A stretch of 64,000 nt of DNA from Halovibrio variabilis (GTDB taxonomy: Bacteria > Pseudomonadota > Gammaproteobacteria > Pseudomonadales > Halomonadaceae). The position numbers and the translations under genes are program-made. Shown here piece by piece: positions 38,347-47,286 of the stretch (positions are counted from its first letter, which is position 1; every line of letters begins with the position of its first letter). The notes beneath the pieces were generated by a model, which did not search any database, was not told the origin of the DNA, and saw nothing but the letters and a program-made list of their open reading frames with translations. The DNA is taken from positions 248,001-312,000 of the forward strand of contig NZ_BJXV01000002.1 of the NCBI RefSeq assembly GCF_007991175.1, read 5' to 3'.

Positions 38347-38937
38347 TCAGTTGTCGGGATACCAAGCGAAATCGGGGTTGATGTTGTAGCTCCACGGCAG
38401 GCCCGAATTACGCCAGCCATCCATGGCTCTCACACCCTGCGAATCTCCTTCGTCAAGTTTTCCTCCCTCAAAACCGTCGGTCATTGAGTAGACATCGCTA
38501 TACCCCATCGCGGTAATGACATCGGCCGCGGGAGCGCTGCGGGTGGCGCCCGAACGACACATGACAATAATGGGATCGTCATGGCTTACACCCAGCGCTT
38601 CTATCTCAGCCTTTACTTGCACGTCGAAGTCGACGTTCTTGCCCATGGCCCATGTATTGGACTTCTCATCAAAGTTATCGCGATCGGCCAGCACCCAAGG
38701 CACATGAATACCGGTGGGTTCAGCGAAACCGGTGAACTTGATCTCGATGGGATCGCGTACATCAATCAGTACGGCACGCTCGTTCTCCTGCATAAGCTCA
38801 TAAGCTTCAGTGGCAGTAACGTAAAGACCTAACGTCGTCTCACGGTAGGCCGCGGCCTCTTCTGCAAAGGAAGGTGAGATGCCGAGGAAAACCGAGAGCC
38901 CCATTGCGGCGCATAGAAAAGGAGACGCTTTTTTCAT
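38347..38937 (-). CDS. Periplasmic rhodanese-domain protein
   Basis: Single-domain rhodanese of 196 residues with a Sec signal peptide (MKKASPFLCAAMGLSVFLG). Rhodanese landmarks: VLIDVRDPIE and active loop VMCRSGATRSA with the persulfide cysteine. First gene of a rhodanese-DsrE-DUF2892 operon, with a perfect FNR-type box about 90 nt upstream. Confidence 0.9.
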   Translation of the reverse strand: MKKASPFLCAAMGLSVFLGISPSFAEEAAAYRETTLGLYVTATEAYELMQENERAVLIDVRDPIEIKFTGFAEPTGIHVPWVLADRDNFDEKSNTWAMGKNVDFDVQVKAEIEALGVSHDDPIIVMCRSGATRSAPAADVITAMGYSDVYSMTDGFEGGKLDEGDSQGVRAMDGWRNSGLPWSYNINPDFAWYPDN

Positions 38938-39025
38938 AATATTTTCCTCTAACGTAATAACTTAATATCAGTACGCCCAGCATAGCTGCCTTACCGCGTA
39001 AGGGCACGAGGCAAGTGGTCGCAGC

Positions 39026-39039
39026 TTGATCCATATCAA
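39026..39039 (-). promoter_or_regulatory. FNR/Anr box upstream of the rhodanese operon
   Basis: TTGAT-CCAT-ATCAA, exact FNR consensus, centred about 95 nt before the rhodanese start; the divergent dsbG start is about 190 nt away on the other side. The site is symmetric, so it could serve either gene. Confidence 0.7.
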
Positions 39040-39229
39040 GCTATTTACGTTTTAGTGATGGACCTGAGGGGGCTTGAGGTAATCGCCACACTTAGCGGCT
39101 TTTCGCATAATCCCTAAATAATGTCGTGGTGCGACAATGCCAACACGGCATTATGCTGGGGCCTGCCAGTGTTAAGATGGCAGCTATTAGCTTTCCAGCT
39201 TCTCACTCCTATTCAAACAAGGCGCTGCC

Positions 39230-40012
39230 ATGCACTTGAAACGTCACTCTGTCATTAGCGGTTTTCTCCTACTGACAGTGCTTGGGAGCACCTCTGCAAG
39301 CTATGCCGATGAGCTTCCCGCCCCTATTCAGGCACTGGCCGACCAAGGTTTGGAGATTCATGGCCAATTCGAGGCCCCCGGCGGATTGCGCGGCTACGGC
39401 GCCAGCGTGCAGGGACAGGAAATGGCGATTTACCTGACGCCTGATGGCGAGCACGCGGTGATGGGTACGCTGATGGATAGCGAGGGTAATGACCTTACCG
39501 AAGCACAGTTGGCTGAGCATGTGCGTGCACCGCTGGAGGCACAAACCTGGCAGCTATTAAGCGAAAGCCACTGGATTCAAGATGGCGACGTAGATGCCCC
39601 ACGGGTGATTTACACCTTCACGGATGCTAACTGCCCCTACTGCCGCCAGTTTTGGCAAGAGACACGTCCTTGGGTAGACGCGGGTGAAGTGCAACTGCGT
39701 CATATCATGGTGGGTATTTTAGCGCCTGATAGCCCTGGCAAAGCAGCTGCCATTCTCGGCGCTGACGACCCGGCGGCCACACTGCATGCCCATGAAAGCG
39801 GCCAGGAAGAAATCGAGGCCAGTGCCCAACCACGCGAGATTGAAGAACAGGTGTACGCTAATAACCAGCTGTTCGAAGAGCTGGGGCTGTATGCCACGCC
39901 CACCTCGGTTTTCCAGCGTGGAACTGAGAATGGGAACGTGCGTATTGAGCGTATTCAGGGTATGCCCAGCGATGAGCGAATGATCGACATGATGGGCAGC
40001 GAAGCGCCCTAA
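39230..40012 (+). CDS. dsbG: Periplasmic thiol:disulfide interchange protein DsbG-like
   Basis: Exported thioredoxin-fold protein of 260 residues: signal peptide, N-terminal dimerisation domain, then CPYC (C135-C138) in TFTDANCPYCRQFW and cis-Pro loop YATPTSVF. DsbG/DsbC proteins isomerise disulfides or reduce sulfenylated cysteines. In this sulfur-rich setting it could protect cysteines of exported proteins from sulfur or tetrathionate adducts (inference). Confidence 0.88.
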   Translation: MHLKRHSVISGFLLLTVLGSTSASYADELPAPIQALADQGLEIHGQFEAPGGLRGYGASVQGQEMAIYLTPDGEHAVMGTLMDSEGNDLTEAQLAEHVRAPLEAQTWQLLSESHWIQDGDVDAPRVIYTFTDANCPYCRQFWQETRPWVDAGEVQLRHIMVGILAPDSPGKAAAILGADDPAATLHAHESGQEEIEASAQPREIEEQVYANNQLFEELGLYATPTSVFQRGTENGNVRIERIQGMPSDERMIDMMGSEAP

Positions 40013-40053
40013 CCTGTATGAGGGAGGCCGCCAAGACAGCCTCCTCACTACCC

Positions 40054-41070
40054 TTACTCCTCAGATAGGTTTTCGAACCGCGGCATGCCAACGTTCCAGG
40101 GTTTAATATCGCCTTTCTCGCCGAAGTTTTCGTGATCACCCAGCACATGGCCGTCGTGTTCGCGGGTTTGACCGTACAGTGAACGCTTATGGAAGGTCGG
40201 GCCAAATCGCTCGGATGTCTCGGCGACATCTCCCGTGTAACGGGGGTCTTGGGGACGCTCTTGGCTGGTTATGTAGTAGGCAATATCCCAAGCCTCTTGA
40301 TCACTGAGTGAACGCGGTTGACCAAGCGGCATATTTTGGTAAATAAAGCCCGCCATGGTATCGACTCGAACGATCCCCGCTCCCCAATTATTGGAGCCGT
40401 CGCCCCAGGGGGCAGGAAACACGTACTCGCCGCTTTCATAGTGACCAGTACCATCTTGCTGATGGCAGATGGCGCAGTTGTTCTGATAGGCCGCTTCACC
40501 ACGAGCGTAGTCTGGCGTTTGCTCGGGCTCATCTGGCGCTGGGAAGCCACGTCCAAAGATCGGCTTGTCTGGATACATTGGCGCACCGGTGGCCAGCCAC
40601 TGGTGGTAGGCACTCAGCGCCAGCATTTCATCGCTGCCATACTCGGGCGGCACGCCGTTCATGGAGTAGGCAAAACAGCCTGCAATGCGCTCTTCCAGGT
40701 TATTGACATGCTGGTTTTTACCCCGGAAATCCGGCAGCGTGATGGCCGCCGCCCACACCGGAGCACTGAACGGCACCCGCCCTTCACCTAAATGGCAACT
40801 CGAGCAGTTCATGTCATTGAACACGTTCTCACCGCGCAACTGCTGGGTATTGGTGAATAGATCGTGACCATAGCGGATGACTTTTTTCAGTTCCGGATGA
40901 ATATCTGAATTCTCAAGGTCTTCCATGGTGGGGGGTTCATGAACCAGCATATCCAGCGCGGCGTCTGGGCGTTCTTCTGGCTGGGCAAAGACACTCGCTG
41001 CGTAAGCAACACCGAGCGCAAGCGAGCAACCGGTCAGCGCTATGATGAAGGGGCGACGACAGCTAATCAT
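40054..41070 (-). CDS. tsdA: Thiosulfate dehydrogenase (tetrathionate-forming), diheme cytochrome c
   Basis: Periplasmic diheme cytochrome c of 338 residues joining two thiosulfates to tetrathionate (reversible in some bacteria). Heme motifs CSSCH (C89-H93) and CAICH (C199-H203). C132 in EERIAGCFAYSMNG matches the cysteine that ligates heme 1 in TsdA, the diagnostic feature; a Met for heme 2 is in YQNMPLGQP. Overlaps tsdB by ATGA. It produces the substrate of the TtrABC reductase encoded 8 kb away. Confidence 0.92.
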   Translation of the reverse strand: MISCRRPFIIALTGCSLALGVAYAASVFAQPEERPDAALDMLVHEPPTMEDLENSDIHPELKKVIRYGHDLFTNTQQLRGENVFNDMNCSSCHLGEGRVPFSAPVWAAAITLPDFRGKNQHVNNLEERIAGCFAYSMNGVPPEYGSDEMLALSAYHQWLATGAPMYPDKPIFGRGFPAPDEPEQTPDYARGEAAYQNNCAICHQQDGTGHYESGEYVFPAPWGDGSNNWGAGIVRVDTMAGFIYQNMPLGQPRSLSDQEAWDIAYYITSQERPQDPRYTGDVAETSERFGPTFHKRSLYGQTREHDGHVLGDHENFGEKGDIKPWNVGMPRFENLSEE

Positions 41071-41732
41071 TGTGCGGTCTCCTGCTCTGCTGAACCGGAT
41101 TGCGTGGCATACCAGGCGGACACCGCCTGAATATCGTTATCGCTCATGCGTTTGGCAATGGCGCCCATAAGGTTCTGTGGGTCGTTACTGCGGGTCTCGG
41201 TTTTCCACGCCTTCAATTGAGCACTGATATAACCAGCATGCTGGCTGGCGACACCGGGGAAGGTGCTACCAACGCCTGTGCCACCAGGCCCGTGACAGCT
41301 TTGGCAGGAAACAATATAGGCGTTCCAGTCGCCACGTTCGGCAAGCTGTTGACCGCGCGCCAGCAGGGCTTCGTCGGCCTGATCGCCGCCTTGGCCAAGC
41401 GTTAGCGGCATTTGGCTATAGTATTCGGCCACATCGGCTATTTGCTGGTCATCGAGCATATTGGCAAACGTCGCCATGGTCGCATTTTGTCGCTGCCCGG
41501 CTTGAAAGTCGTGCAACTGCTTGGCGATATAGTCGGCATTTAGCCCCGCCAAGCGTGGCCATGACTCACCATTGGGTACGTTCATACCGCTACCATAGGC
41601 CTGGTGGCAGGCGGTACAGGTAGCCGCGGCTGCCTGGCCTCGCTCGGCGTCCCCTTGCTGCGCCAACGCGCCGAAAGCGACCAGGCTGATCCCCACCAGC
41701 AGGCCCAGCCTGCTTAAGCATTTTTTATTCAT
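41067..41732 (-). CDS. tsdB: Diheme cytochrome c4, electron acceptor of TsdA
   Basis: Exported cytochrome c4-type protein of 221 residues with two hemes (CTACH at C39-H43 and CQSCH in the second half). As TsdB it takes electrons from TsdA and passes them toward the oxidase. Starts 41 nt after the end of the histidine-kinase gene, suggesting one operon RR-HK-tsdB-tsdA. Confidence 0.9.
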   Translation of the reverse strand: MNKKCLSRLGLLVGISLVAFGALAQQGDAERGQAAAATCTACHQAYGSGMNVPNGESWPRLAGLNADYIAKQLHDFQAGQRQNATMATFANMLDDQQIADVAEYYSQMPLTLGQGGDQADEALLARGQQLAERGDWNAYIVSCQSCHGPGGTGVGSTFPGVASQHAGYISAQLKAWKTETRSNDPQNLMGAIAKRMSDNDIQAVSAWYATQSGSAEQETAQ

Positions 41733-41773
41733 ATCGGTTTCTCCCTTGCGTTATCTTTTTTGCTATCGCGCTT

Positions 41774-43092
41774 TTAGCGACGCGCCACTGGCACCTTCAA
41801 ACAGGCGGTGAAGCCACCCTCAGCTGGGCTTTCGAACATCACTTCGCCGCCAAAGCGTTCGGCTATTGCGGCCACAATGGCTAGCCCCAAGCCACTGCCC
41901 TGGTGTTTACTGGCGCGCCAGAATCGTTGCGTTAACTGCGTAAGCGTCGCGTCATCAACACCAGGCCCCTGGTCACTAACGCGAAAGGTAAGAGCACGCT
42001 CCCCTGGGGACCAATGCGTATCAACGCTGATGGGGAATCAGCGGACCCATGATAAAGCGCGTTATCGAGCAAATTACGCAGCGCGGTTATAGCTAGCTCA
42101 CGGGGCATGGCCAGGGTGACATCGGGCCAGCTGAACGGCACGATAAAGCGCGCGGATGTATCGTGCTGGCTATCTGCCAGGGCGTGTTCGACCACATCTG
42201 CTACACGGCTGGCCTTGCCATCATCAAAGCGAACACACCCCTCTACCCGGGCCAGCGTTAGCAGTTGATCAAGGGTTGAACTCAAACGCACCACGCCCTC
42301 TTCGGCCTGGTTGAGCGATGCGATGGCGGCTTGACCCTCGACCCGGCGAGCAACTTGCAGGTGGGTTTTGATCGCCGTCAGCGGCGTGCGCAGCTCATGG
42401 GCGGCGTCATTGGTAAAGCGCTGCTCGCGCATAAGGGTTTGCTGCACTCGCGCCAGCAGGGCATTGAGAGTCTCAATGAGCGGCCGAATCTCTTTAGGCA
42501 AGCCATAGGTGGCGACGGGCGCCAGCGCCTCGGGATGGCGGCTGGCTAACGACTCGCGCAGCCGCGTTAGGGGCGCTAAGCCGCGCCAAATCCCTAGCCA
42601 AAGCGCAACCATGCTGCCCACCAGCGCCACTACAAAGGGCACCACGGCCATCCGGATCACGCCGCTGAGCAGCATATCGCGCTCATCCATACGGTCGGCG
42701 GTGGTAATAACGATGCCACCACGCTCATAGGTAAACACTCGCCAGATCACGTCGCCTGTCTGGCGATAAGTATGACCTCTCTCACCCGGCGCCAGCACGG
42801 CATCCATATCGGCATGGGTACGCGCCATGATCTCCCCTTGGGGCGAGTGCACTTGGCAGGCAAGGCCCTCAATAGGTGGAATAGACAGCACGGGATGCTC
42901 GGCATCCTCCCAGACCTCAAACGGCAGCTGCAGGACTAGCCCAGCCACCATTCTTGCCGACTGCGCTAAGCGCTGATCCAGGGTTTCCACAAACTTCTCT
43001 TCAAGGTCTCGCATCAGCCACGCCGCCGCCACACCCCAGAGCAGGGCCAGCGTTAACCCCAGGGTAAGCAGTAAGCGCGCGCGTAAACTCAT
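41774..43092 (-). pseudogene. Sensor histidine kinase, frameshifted
   Basis: QseC/TctE-like kinase: N-terminal helix, periplasmic sensor (residues about 30-140), second helix with HAMP, and a DHp domain with the phosphoryl-accepting H in FTNDAAHELRTPLTAIKTH. After NALYHGSADSP the frame is lost at a C4 run (plus-strand G's at 42032-42035) and the ORF ends at 41932. In the next frame the missing part reads ISVDTHWSPGERALTFRVSD, followed by QGPGVDD (G1) and GSGLGLAI (G2), to a stop at 41774. Adding one C restores a 439-residue protein. Either a sequencing indel or a real mutation abolishing the kinase. ATGA overlap with the regulator gene. Confidence 0.88.
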
Positions 43093-43790
43093 CGCTGCCC
43101 CGGATAGGGCGTGCCCGCTATATGAATGGCTGCGGGTTTGCCCAGCCGGTAGCCAAGCCCGCGCACCGTTTCAATCACACCGCTACCCAGCTTGCGGCGC
43201 AGGTGGTGAATATGCACATTCAGCGCATTGCTCTCGACATCGTCGTTCATGCCGTAAAGGCTGTCTTTGAGCTGATCAGCAGAGAGCACGCTACGCGGCG
43301 ATTGCAGGAAGGTTTCAAGCAGCACCAGCTCACGGCGAGAAAGCATGATCAATTGTTGATCTACGTAAACCTCTCGTGCCGCTGGGTCTAAGCACAGTGC
43401 ACCGTGGGAGATCAGACCGCTGCTACGCCCTGCTGCCCGGCGCAGTAAGGCGTGTAGCCGCGCTACCAGCTCATCTAAATCAAAGGGTTTCACCAGGTAG
43501 TCATCAGCACCACCCTGCAGACCATCCACCCGGTCACGCACCGCATCCCTGGCGGTTAACACCAGCACTGGCACATCGATTGCCTGTTCGCGCCACTCGG
43601 CAAGCAGTTGAAGACCATCGCCATCGGGCAAACCGCGATCAAGAATGACCACATCGCTGGCCACCGTTCGCATTGCCTGACGGGCAGCGTTCACTGTGGA
43701 GACGTGGTCGACCACAAAGTCGAAGGTCATCAATCCAGCGCGAATACCCGACGCAACCAGCGGGTCATCTTCAATCAGCAAGACGTGCAT
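43089..43790 (-). CDS. OmpR-family response regulator
   Basis: Two-component regulator of 233 residues: receiver domain (LLIEDDP acid pocket, phosphoacceptor Asp in VILDRGLPDGD, K in VKPFD) and winged-helix DNA-binding domain (LSRRELVLLETFL, LNVHIHHLRRKLG). QseB/PmrA-like. The start at 43790 is preferred (AGGAA upstream). Coupled to the histidine-kinase gene and upstream of tsdBA, so thiosulfate genes are its likely targets (inference). Confidence 0.92.
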   Translation of the reverse strand: MHVLLIEDDPLVASGIRAGLMTFDFVVDHVSTVNAARQAMRTVASDVVILDRGLPDGDGLQLLAEWREQAIDVPVLVLTARDAVRDRVDGLQGGADDYLVKPFDLDELVARLHALLRRAAGRSSGLISHGALCLDPAAREVYVDQQLIMLSRRELVLLETFLQSPRSVLSADQLKDSLYGMNDDVESNALNVHIHHLRRKLGSGVIETVRGLGYRLGKPAAIHIAGTPYPGQR

Positions 43791-43854
43791 AGCGGTTTCC
43801 TTTTTATTACCCTTCAGCATGGCTGACGAGCATTAACCCAGCGTTAAGGCAAAT

Positions 43855-43885
43855 AAAAACGCCCTTGCTGTGATGGCAAGGGCGT
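43855..43885 (-). terminator. Rho-independent terminator after the YeeE/YedE pair
   Basis: Ten-pair stem ACGCCCTTGC / GCAAGGGCGT (43859-43868 with 43876-43885); on the minus strand a T-rich run follows. It separates the YeeE/YedE genes from the response regulator. Confidence 0.88.
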
Positions 43886-43917
43886 CAGCATGGCAATCGC
43901 CGAATAAGGACGAATGG

Positions 43918-44394
43918 CTAGGCAAGACGCTTAGCAGCAAACCACCCCAGCACCATCGTCACCAGCATGGCCAGTAGCGGTAACGAAAGACCGCCAATAG
44001 AGGCAATCGCCGGCCCTGGGCAGTAGCCGGAAAGCCCCCAGCCAATACCAAACATCGCCGCGCCGCCTAATAGCCTCGTATCTAGTTCTTGCTTGGTAGG
44101 TAGCTGAAAGGCGCCGCCCAGCAGCGGCGCCGAGCGTTTAAACACCAGCCGATAGCCGATAAAGGTGGTGACGACGGCCCCGCCCAATACAAATATCAGC
44201 GTGGGATCCCAGGCGCCTGCCAAGTCTAAAAACCCGACGACTCGCGCGGGGTCGGTCATACCAGAAACAGCCAACCCCAGGCCGAAAAGCAGCCCCGCCG
44301 CGTAGCCTGCTGCTGTTTTCATCGCGCTACTATTTTTAACGCCGCTATCTTTTACGTCGTTCTCTTTTACGTCGCTATTCATTGAGCTATTCAT
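43918..44394 (-). CDS. YeeE/YedE family sulfur-compound transporter, second half
   Basis: Membrane protein of 158 residues, the C-terminal half-type YeeE/YedE (PF04143/DUF395). Family block GWGLSGYCPGPAIAS with the conserved cysteine, and GLAVSGMTDPARVVGFLDL. It has a polar N-terminal extension (NSDVKENDVKDSGVKN) built of near repeats, so the true start may be further in. Start and previous stop share one base (TAATG). YeeE-type proteins import thiosulfate. Confidence 0.9.
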   Translation of the reverse strand: MNSSMNSDVKENDVKDSGVKNSSAMKTAAGYAAGLLFGLGLAVSGMTDPARVVGFLDLAGAWDPTLIFVLGGAVVTTFIGYRLVFKRSAPLLGGAFQLPTKQELDTRLLGGAAMFGIGWGLSGYCPGPAIASIGGLSLPLLAMLVTMVLGWFAAKRLA

Positions 44395-44858
44395 TAAATG
44401 CTACCCAGACCCAGCAAGTGACGCGAGATATAGACGGTCACTAACGCCGTCAGTAAAAACATAGCGGTGGCTGCCATGGAGCGTGGCGCCAAGCGGGCTA
44501 GCCCACATACGCCATGGCCACTGGTGCAGCCACTGCCCAGCCCAGTGCCTAGCCCCACCAACAAACCAGCCACCAGCATTAACCCTACGCCGCCTGCTGG
44601 TGCGCCAATTACCTCACCAGGGCTACCGGCTACATTGCCTAAGCCACCACCTAACGCCATGATTGCTAACGGCCCGCTGATTAGCCCCAACAGAAAAGCC
44701 ACTCGCCAAGCGCTATCGCCCTTGGGTCGCTGAGTAATTAAATTACCCAGAATGCCGCTGATACCGGCGATACGGCCCAGCGTTGCCATTAGCCAAGTAG
44801 CCGAAAGCCCGATCAGCACACCGCCAGCCAGCCCTTGTAAACTCGCACTCAAATCCAC
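44394..44858 (-). CDS. YeeE/YedE family sulfur-compound transporter, first half
   Basis: Membrane protein of about 154 residues carrying GSGCTSGHGVCGLARL, the YeeE/YedE signature with two cysteines thought to handle thiosulfate sulfur. The GTG at 44858 is preferred: AAGGAG lies 6 nt upstream, whereas the ATG at 44897 would coincide with the transcription start predicted from a TATGAT -10 at 44904-44909. Forms a two-gene unit with the next gene. Confidence 0.88.
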   Translation of the reverse strand: MDLSASLQGLAGGVLIGLSATWLMATLGRIAGISGILGNLITQRPKGDSAWRVAFLLGLISGPLAIMALGGGLGNVAGSPGEVIGAPAGGVGLMLVAGLLVGLGTGLGSGCTSGHGVCGLARLAPRSMAATAMFLLTALVTVYISRHLLGLGSI

Positions 44859-44903
44859 CGGTAGCTCCTTCATCATTGGACGCGCTGATTTAACCATGCG
44901 GGC

Positions 44904-44937
44904 ATCATATTTTAAATACTGTTCTATGGTTAGAATA
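44904..44937 (-). promoter_or_regulatory. Promoter and candidate operator of the YeeE/YedE pair
   Basis: Minus-strand TATGAT (-10, 44904-44909) with an imperfect palindrome over the -35 side: GTTC-N8-GAAT at 44921-44936 and a second GAATA copy at 44943-44947. Related to the cysI and peroxiredoxin palindromes. Confidence 0.45.
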
Positions 44938-45036
44938 TTTTAGAATAAAATAGATTTGGTACTATACCTTTCTACGCCACTCACAGATTAACGCCCAGTG
45001 GCCCGGCCTTGAGGTGTACGAATTAATAGCCACGAA

Positions 45037-47286
45037 TCAAGAGGTACGCTTAGCGCGTTGCAGCATAGACCTGAAATCGTCGGCTTCCAGAGGGCGAGCG
45101 AGGAGGAATCCCTGTATGCGGTCACAGCCGTGCGCTTGCAGCCAAGCCAGCTGTTGTTGGGTTTCCACGCCCTCGGCTACGGTTCGCAGCCCGAATGCCT
45201 CGGCCATATAGAGAGTTGCCCGGGCGATAGCTTCGTCGTGTTCGTTTTCACCCAGGCCGTCGACGAAGGATTTGTCAATTTTCAGTTCGGCCAGGGGGAG
45301 CCGCTTTAAATTGATCAGGCAGGAATAGCCGGTGCCGAAATCGTCGATGGAAAGTTCGATTCCACTTGCGTGAAGCTTGTCAATCTCGTCAAGCACAAGA
45401 TCAGAGTGCCCCGCTAGAGTGCTTTCGGTAAACTCCACCTGAAGCTGGCCCGGCAATATACCGTGTTGGCTCATGATCTCTTCCAGCTGGCTAGAAAACT
45501 GCCCGTCGCGAAATGCCTTGGGGCTGACATTAAAGGAAATAACCGGGGGTTCGAGCCCTGCCGTTAGCCACTGCTGGAGGTCTGTGCACAGTAGCGCTTG
45601 CACTCGCCAACCGAGTTCCGTGATCAGATCAGACCTTTCAGCGATGGAAATAAACCGCTCTGGGCTAATCGTCTCCAGCTCGGGGTCTTGCCAGCGCAAT
45701 AGGGCCTCGACCCCGACCAGCCGGGTGGGATCGCTTGCGGCGAATTGGGGCTGATACACTAGGCGTAACCCACCGTTAGTCAGTGCCCGGCGCAGGGCCT
45801 GCTCAATAGCCCTGTCCTCAAGGAGCTGTTGGTGCAAGGCCGTATCGTATAGCCGCAGCCGGTTGCGTCCGTCTCCCTTGGCCCGGTACACCGCCATGTC
45901 GGCCGCCTGGCAAAGACTCACCACATCCTCGCCGTCCTGGGGGTACAACGCCAGGCCGGCGCTGGTTGTCACGCGTAGGTGACGGCCTCGAACCTCAAAG
46001 GTGCCGGCAAGCCCCGCCACCAGGCGCTGGGCAATGAACCCGGCCTTCTCGGCGTCACAATCAGTGAAGACCACCGTGAACTCGTCGCCGCCAAACCGCG
46101 CCACCGTGTCCTCATCCCGCACCCATTCGCGCAGTTGGGCGGCCACCCGTACCAGCAGCTCATCGCCCACTTCGTGACCCAGGGTGTCATTAATATCCTT
46201 GAAATTATCGAGATCCAGAAACAGCAGGCCCGCCTGCCCTCCGCGGCGCTGGGCCTGGGCAATAGCTTCCTGAGCACGTTCCTGAAACAGGCGCCGGTTG
46301 GGGAGCCCGGTAAGGGCGTCGTGGCTAGCCAGGTACTCGATCTTGCGTTGCGAGTTCTTGATCTGACTGATATCAGAAAACACGGCCACTAAATTACGCG
46401 GCTCGCCGTCGTCGTCAATGCGATTGATGGTGAGCCATTCCGGGTAAATCTCGCCATCCTTGCGACGATCCCATATCTCACCCTGCCAAAAGCCCCGATT
46501 GTTAAGGCTTTCCCACATTTTTTTGTGGAAGACCTGTCCTTGGCGTTCGGATCTGACCAGGCCGCTCATAATAACGCCCAAGGCGTCGCTCTCGGTATAC
46601 CCGGTAATCGCCGTAAAAGCCTCATTGATCGATTGGATGCGTCCGGCGGCGTCCATGACGACGATCGCCTCGCCGATTTCTTCGAATACGCGGGCAGCAA
46701 CCCTGAGTTTATCTTCGGTCTTTCGGCGCTCGGTGATGTCGATCAGAGCGCAACGGAAGCGAGCGCCGCCTAGGCCCGTGGTCGGCTCCATCACGCTCTC
46801 CATGCGCACCGTCCAGGTGGCTTGCTCATCCCTGGCAAGCGTCAAGTCGACAGCCTGCGTGGTTGTTGCAGAGGCAATCGCGCGGCGGTGGAGATGGAGC
46901 GCATCTTGGGATTCGGAGGCCACAAAGGCGGACAGCAGCTGGCCGCTTAGATCGGTACCTGGGGCGAGAAGCTGGTTGGCAGCTTGATTGGCCTCTTCGA
47001 TGCGACCTTGAGCATCCAAAAGCAGGTAGCCCATGGGAGCCCGCTCAAATAGGTCGCGATAGCAGTTCTGGGCATTTTCTCGAGCGATTTCGAGCCGATC
47101 CCGCGCTTGTTTCAACTCCTCGTTCTGGATGCGCAGCTCCTCCTGGTGTAGCTCCAGTTCGGATACCAACGACTGAATATCTCTCCCGGTCCAGTCAGAA
47201 ACGTCTGTCAGGCCCTGGTTCAGGCGGTGGTGGGCGGCATCCCTTAGCGCTTTAGATGAGAACGCATTGTTTGGGTTATTGACCAT
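45037..47286 (-). CDS. PAS-PAS-GGDEF-EAL cyclic-di-GMP protein
   Basis: 749-residue cytosolic signalling protein: N-terminal coiled coil (LVSELELHQEELRIQNEEL), two PAS domains (about 75-190 and 195-315), GGDEF domain with intact RFGGDEF and an RDED I-site five residues before it, then EAL domain with VEALLRW and DDFGTGYS. Both catalytic motifs look active, so it may make and break c-di-GMP. Its start overlaps the CheB-CheR gene by 11 nt, so the two form one unit. Confidence 0.93.
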   Translation of the reverse strand: MVNNPNNAFSSKALRDAAHHRLNQGLTDVSDWTGRDIQSLVSELELHQEELRIQNEELKQARDRLEIARENAQNCYRDLFERAPMGYLLLDAQGRIEEANQAANQLLAPGTDLSGQLLSAFVASESQDALHLHRRAIASATTTQAVDLTLARDEQATWTVRMESVMEPTTGLGGARFRCALIDITERRKTEDKLRVAARVFEEIGEAIVVMDAAGRIQSINEAFTAITGYTESDALGVIMSGLVRSERQGQVFHKKMWESLNNRGFWQGEIWDRRKDGEIYPEWLTINRIDDDGEPRNLVAVFSDISQIKNSQRKIEYLASHDALTGLPNRRLFQERAQEAIAQAQRRGGQAGLLFLDLDNFKDINDTLGHEVGDELLVRVAAQLREWVRDEDTVARFGGDEFTVVFTDCDAEKAGFIAQRLVAGLAGTFEVRGRHLRVTTSAGLALYPQDGEDVVSLCQAADMAVYRAKGDGRNRLRLYDTALHQQLLEDRAIEQALRRALTNGGLRLVYQPQFAASDPTRLVGVEALLRWQDPELETISPERFISIAERSDLITELGWRVQALLCTDLQQWLTAGLEPPVISFNVSPKAFRDGQFSSQLEEIMSQHGILPGQLQVEFTESTLAGHSDLVLDEIDKLHASGIELSIDDFGTGYSCLINLKRLPLAELKIDKSFVDGLGENEHDEAIARATLYMAEAFGLRTVAEGVETQQQLAWLQAHGCDRIQGFLLARPLEADDFRSMLQRAKRTS

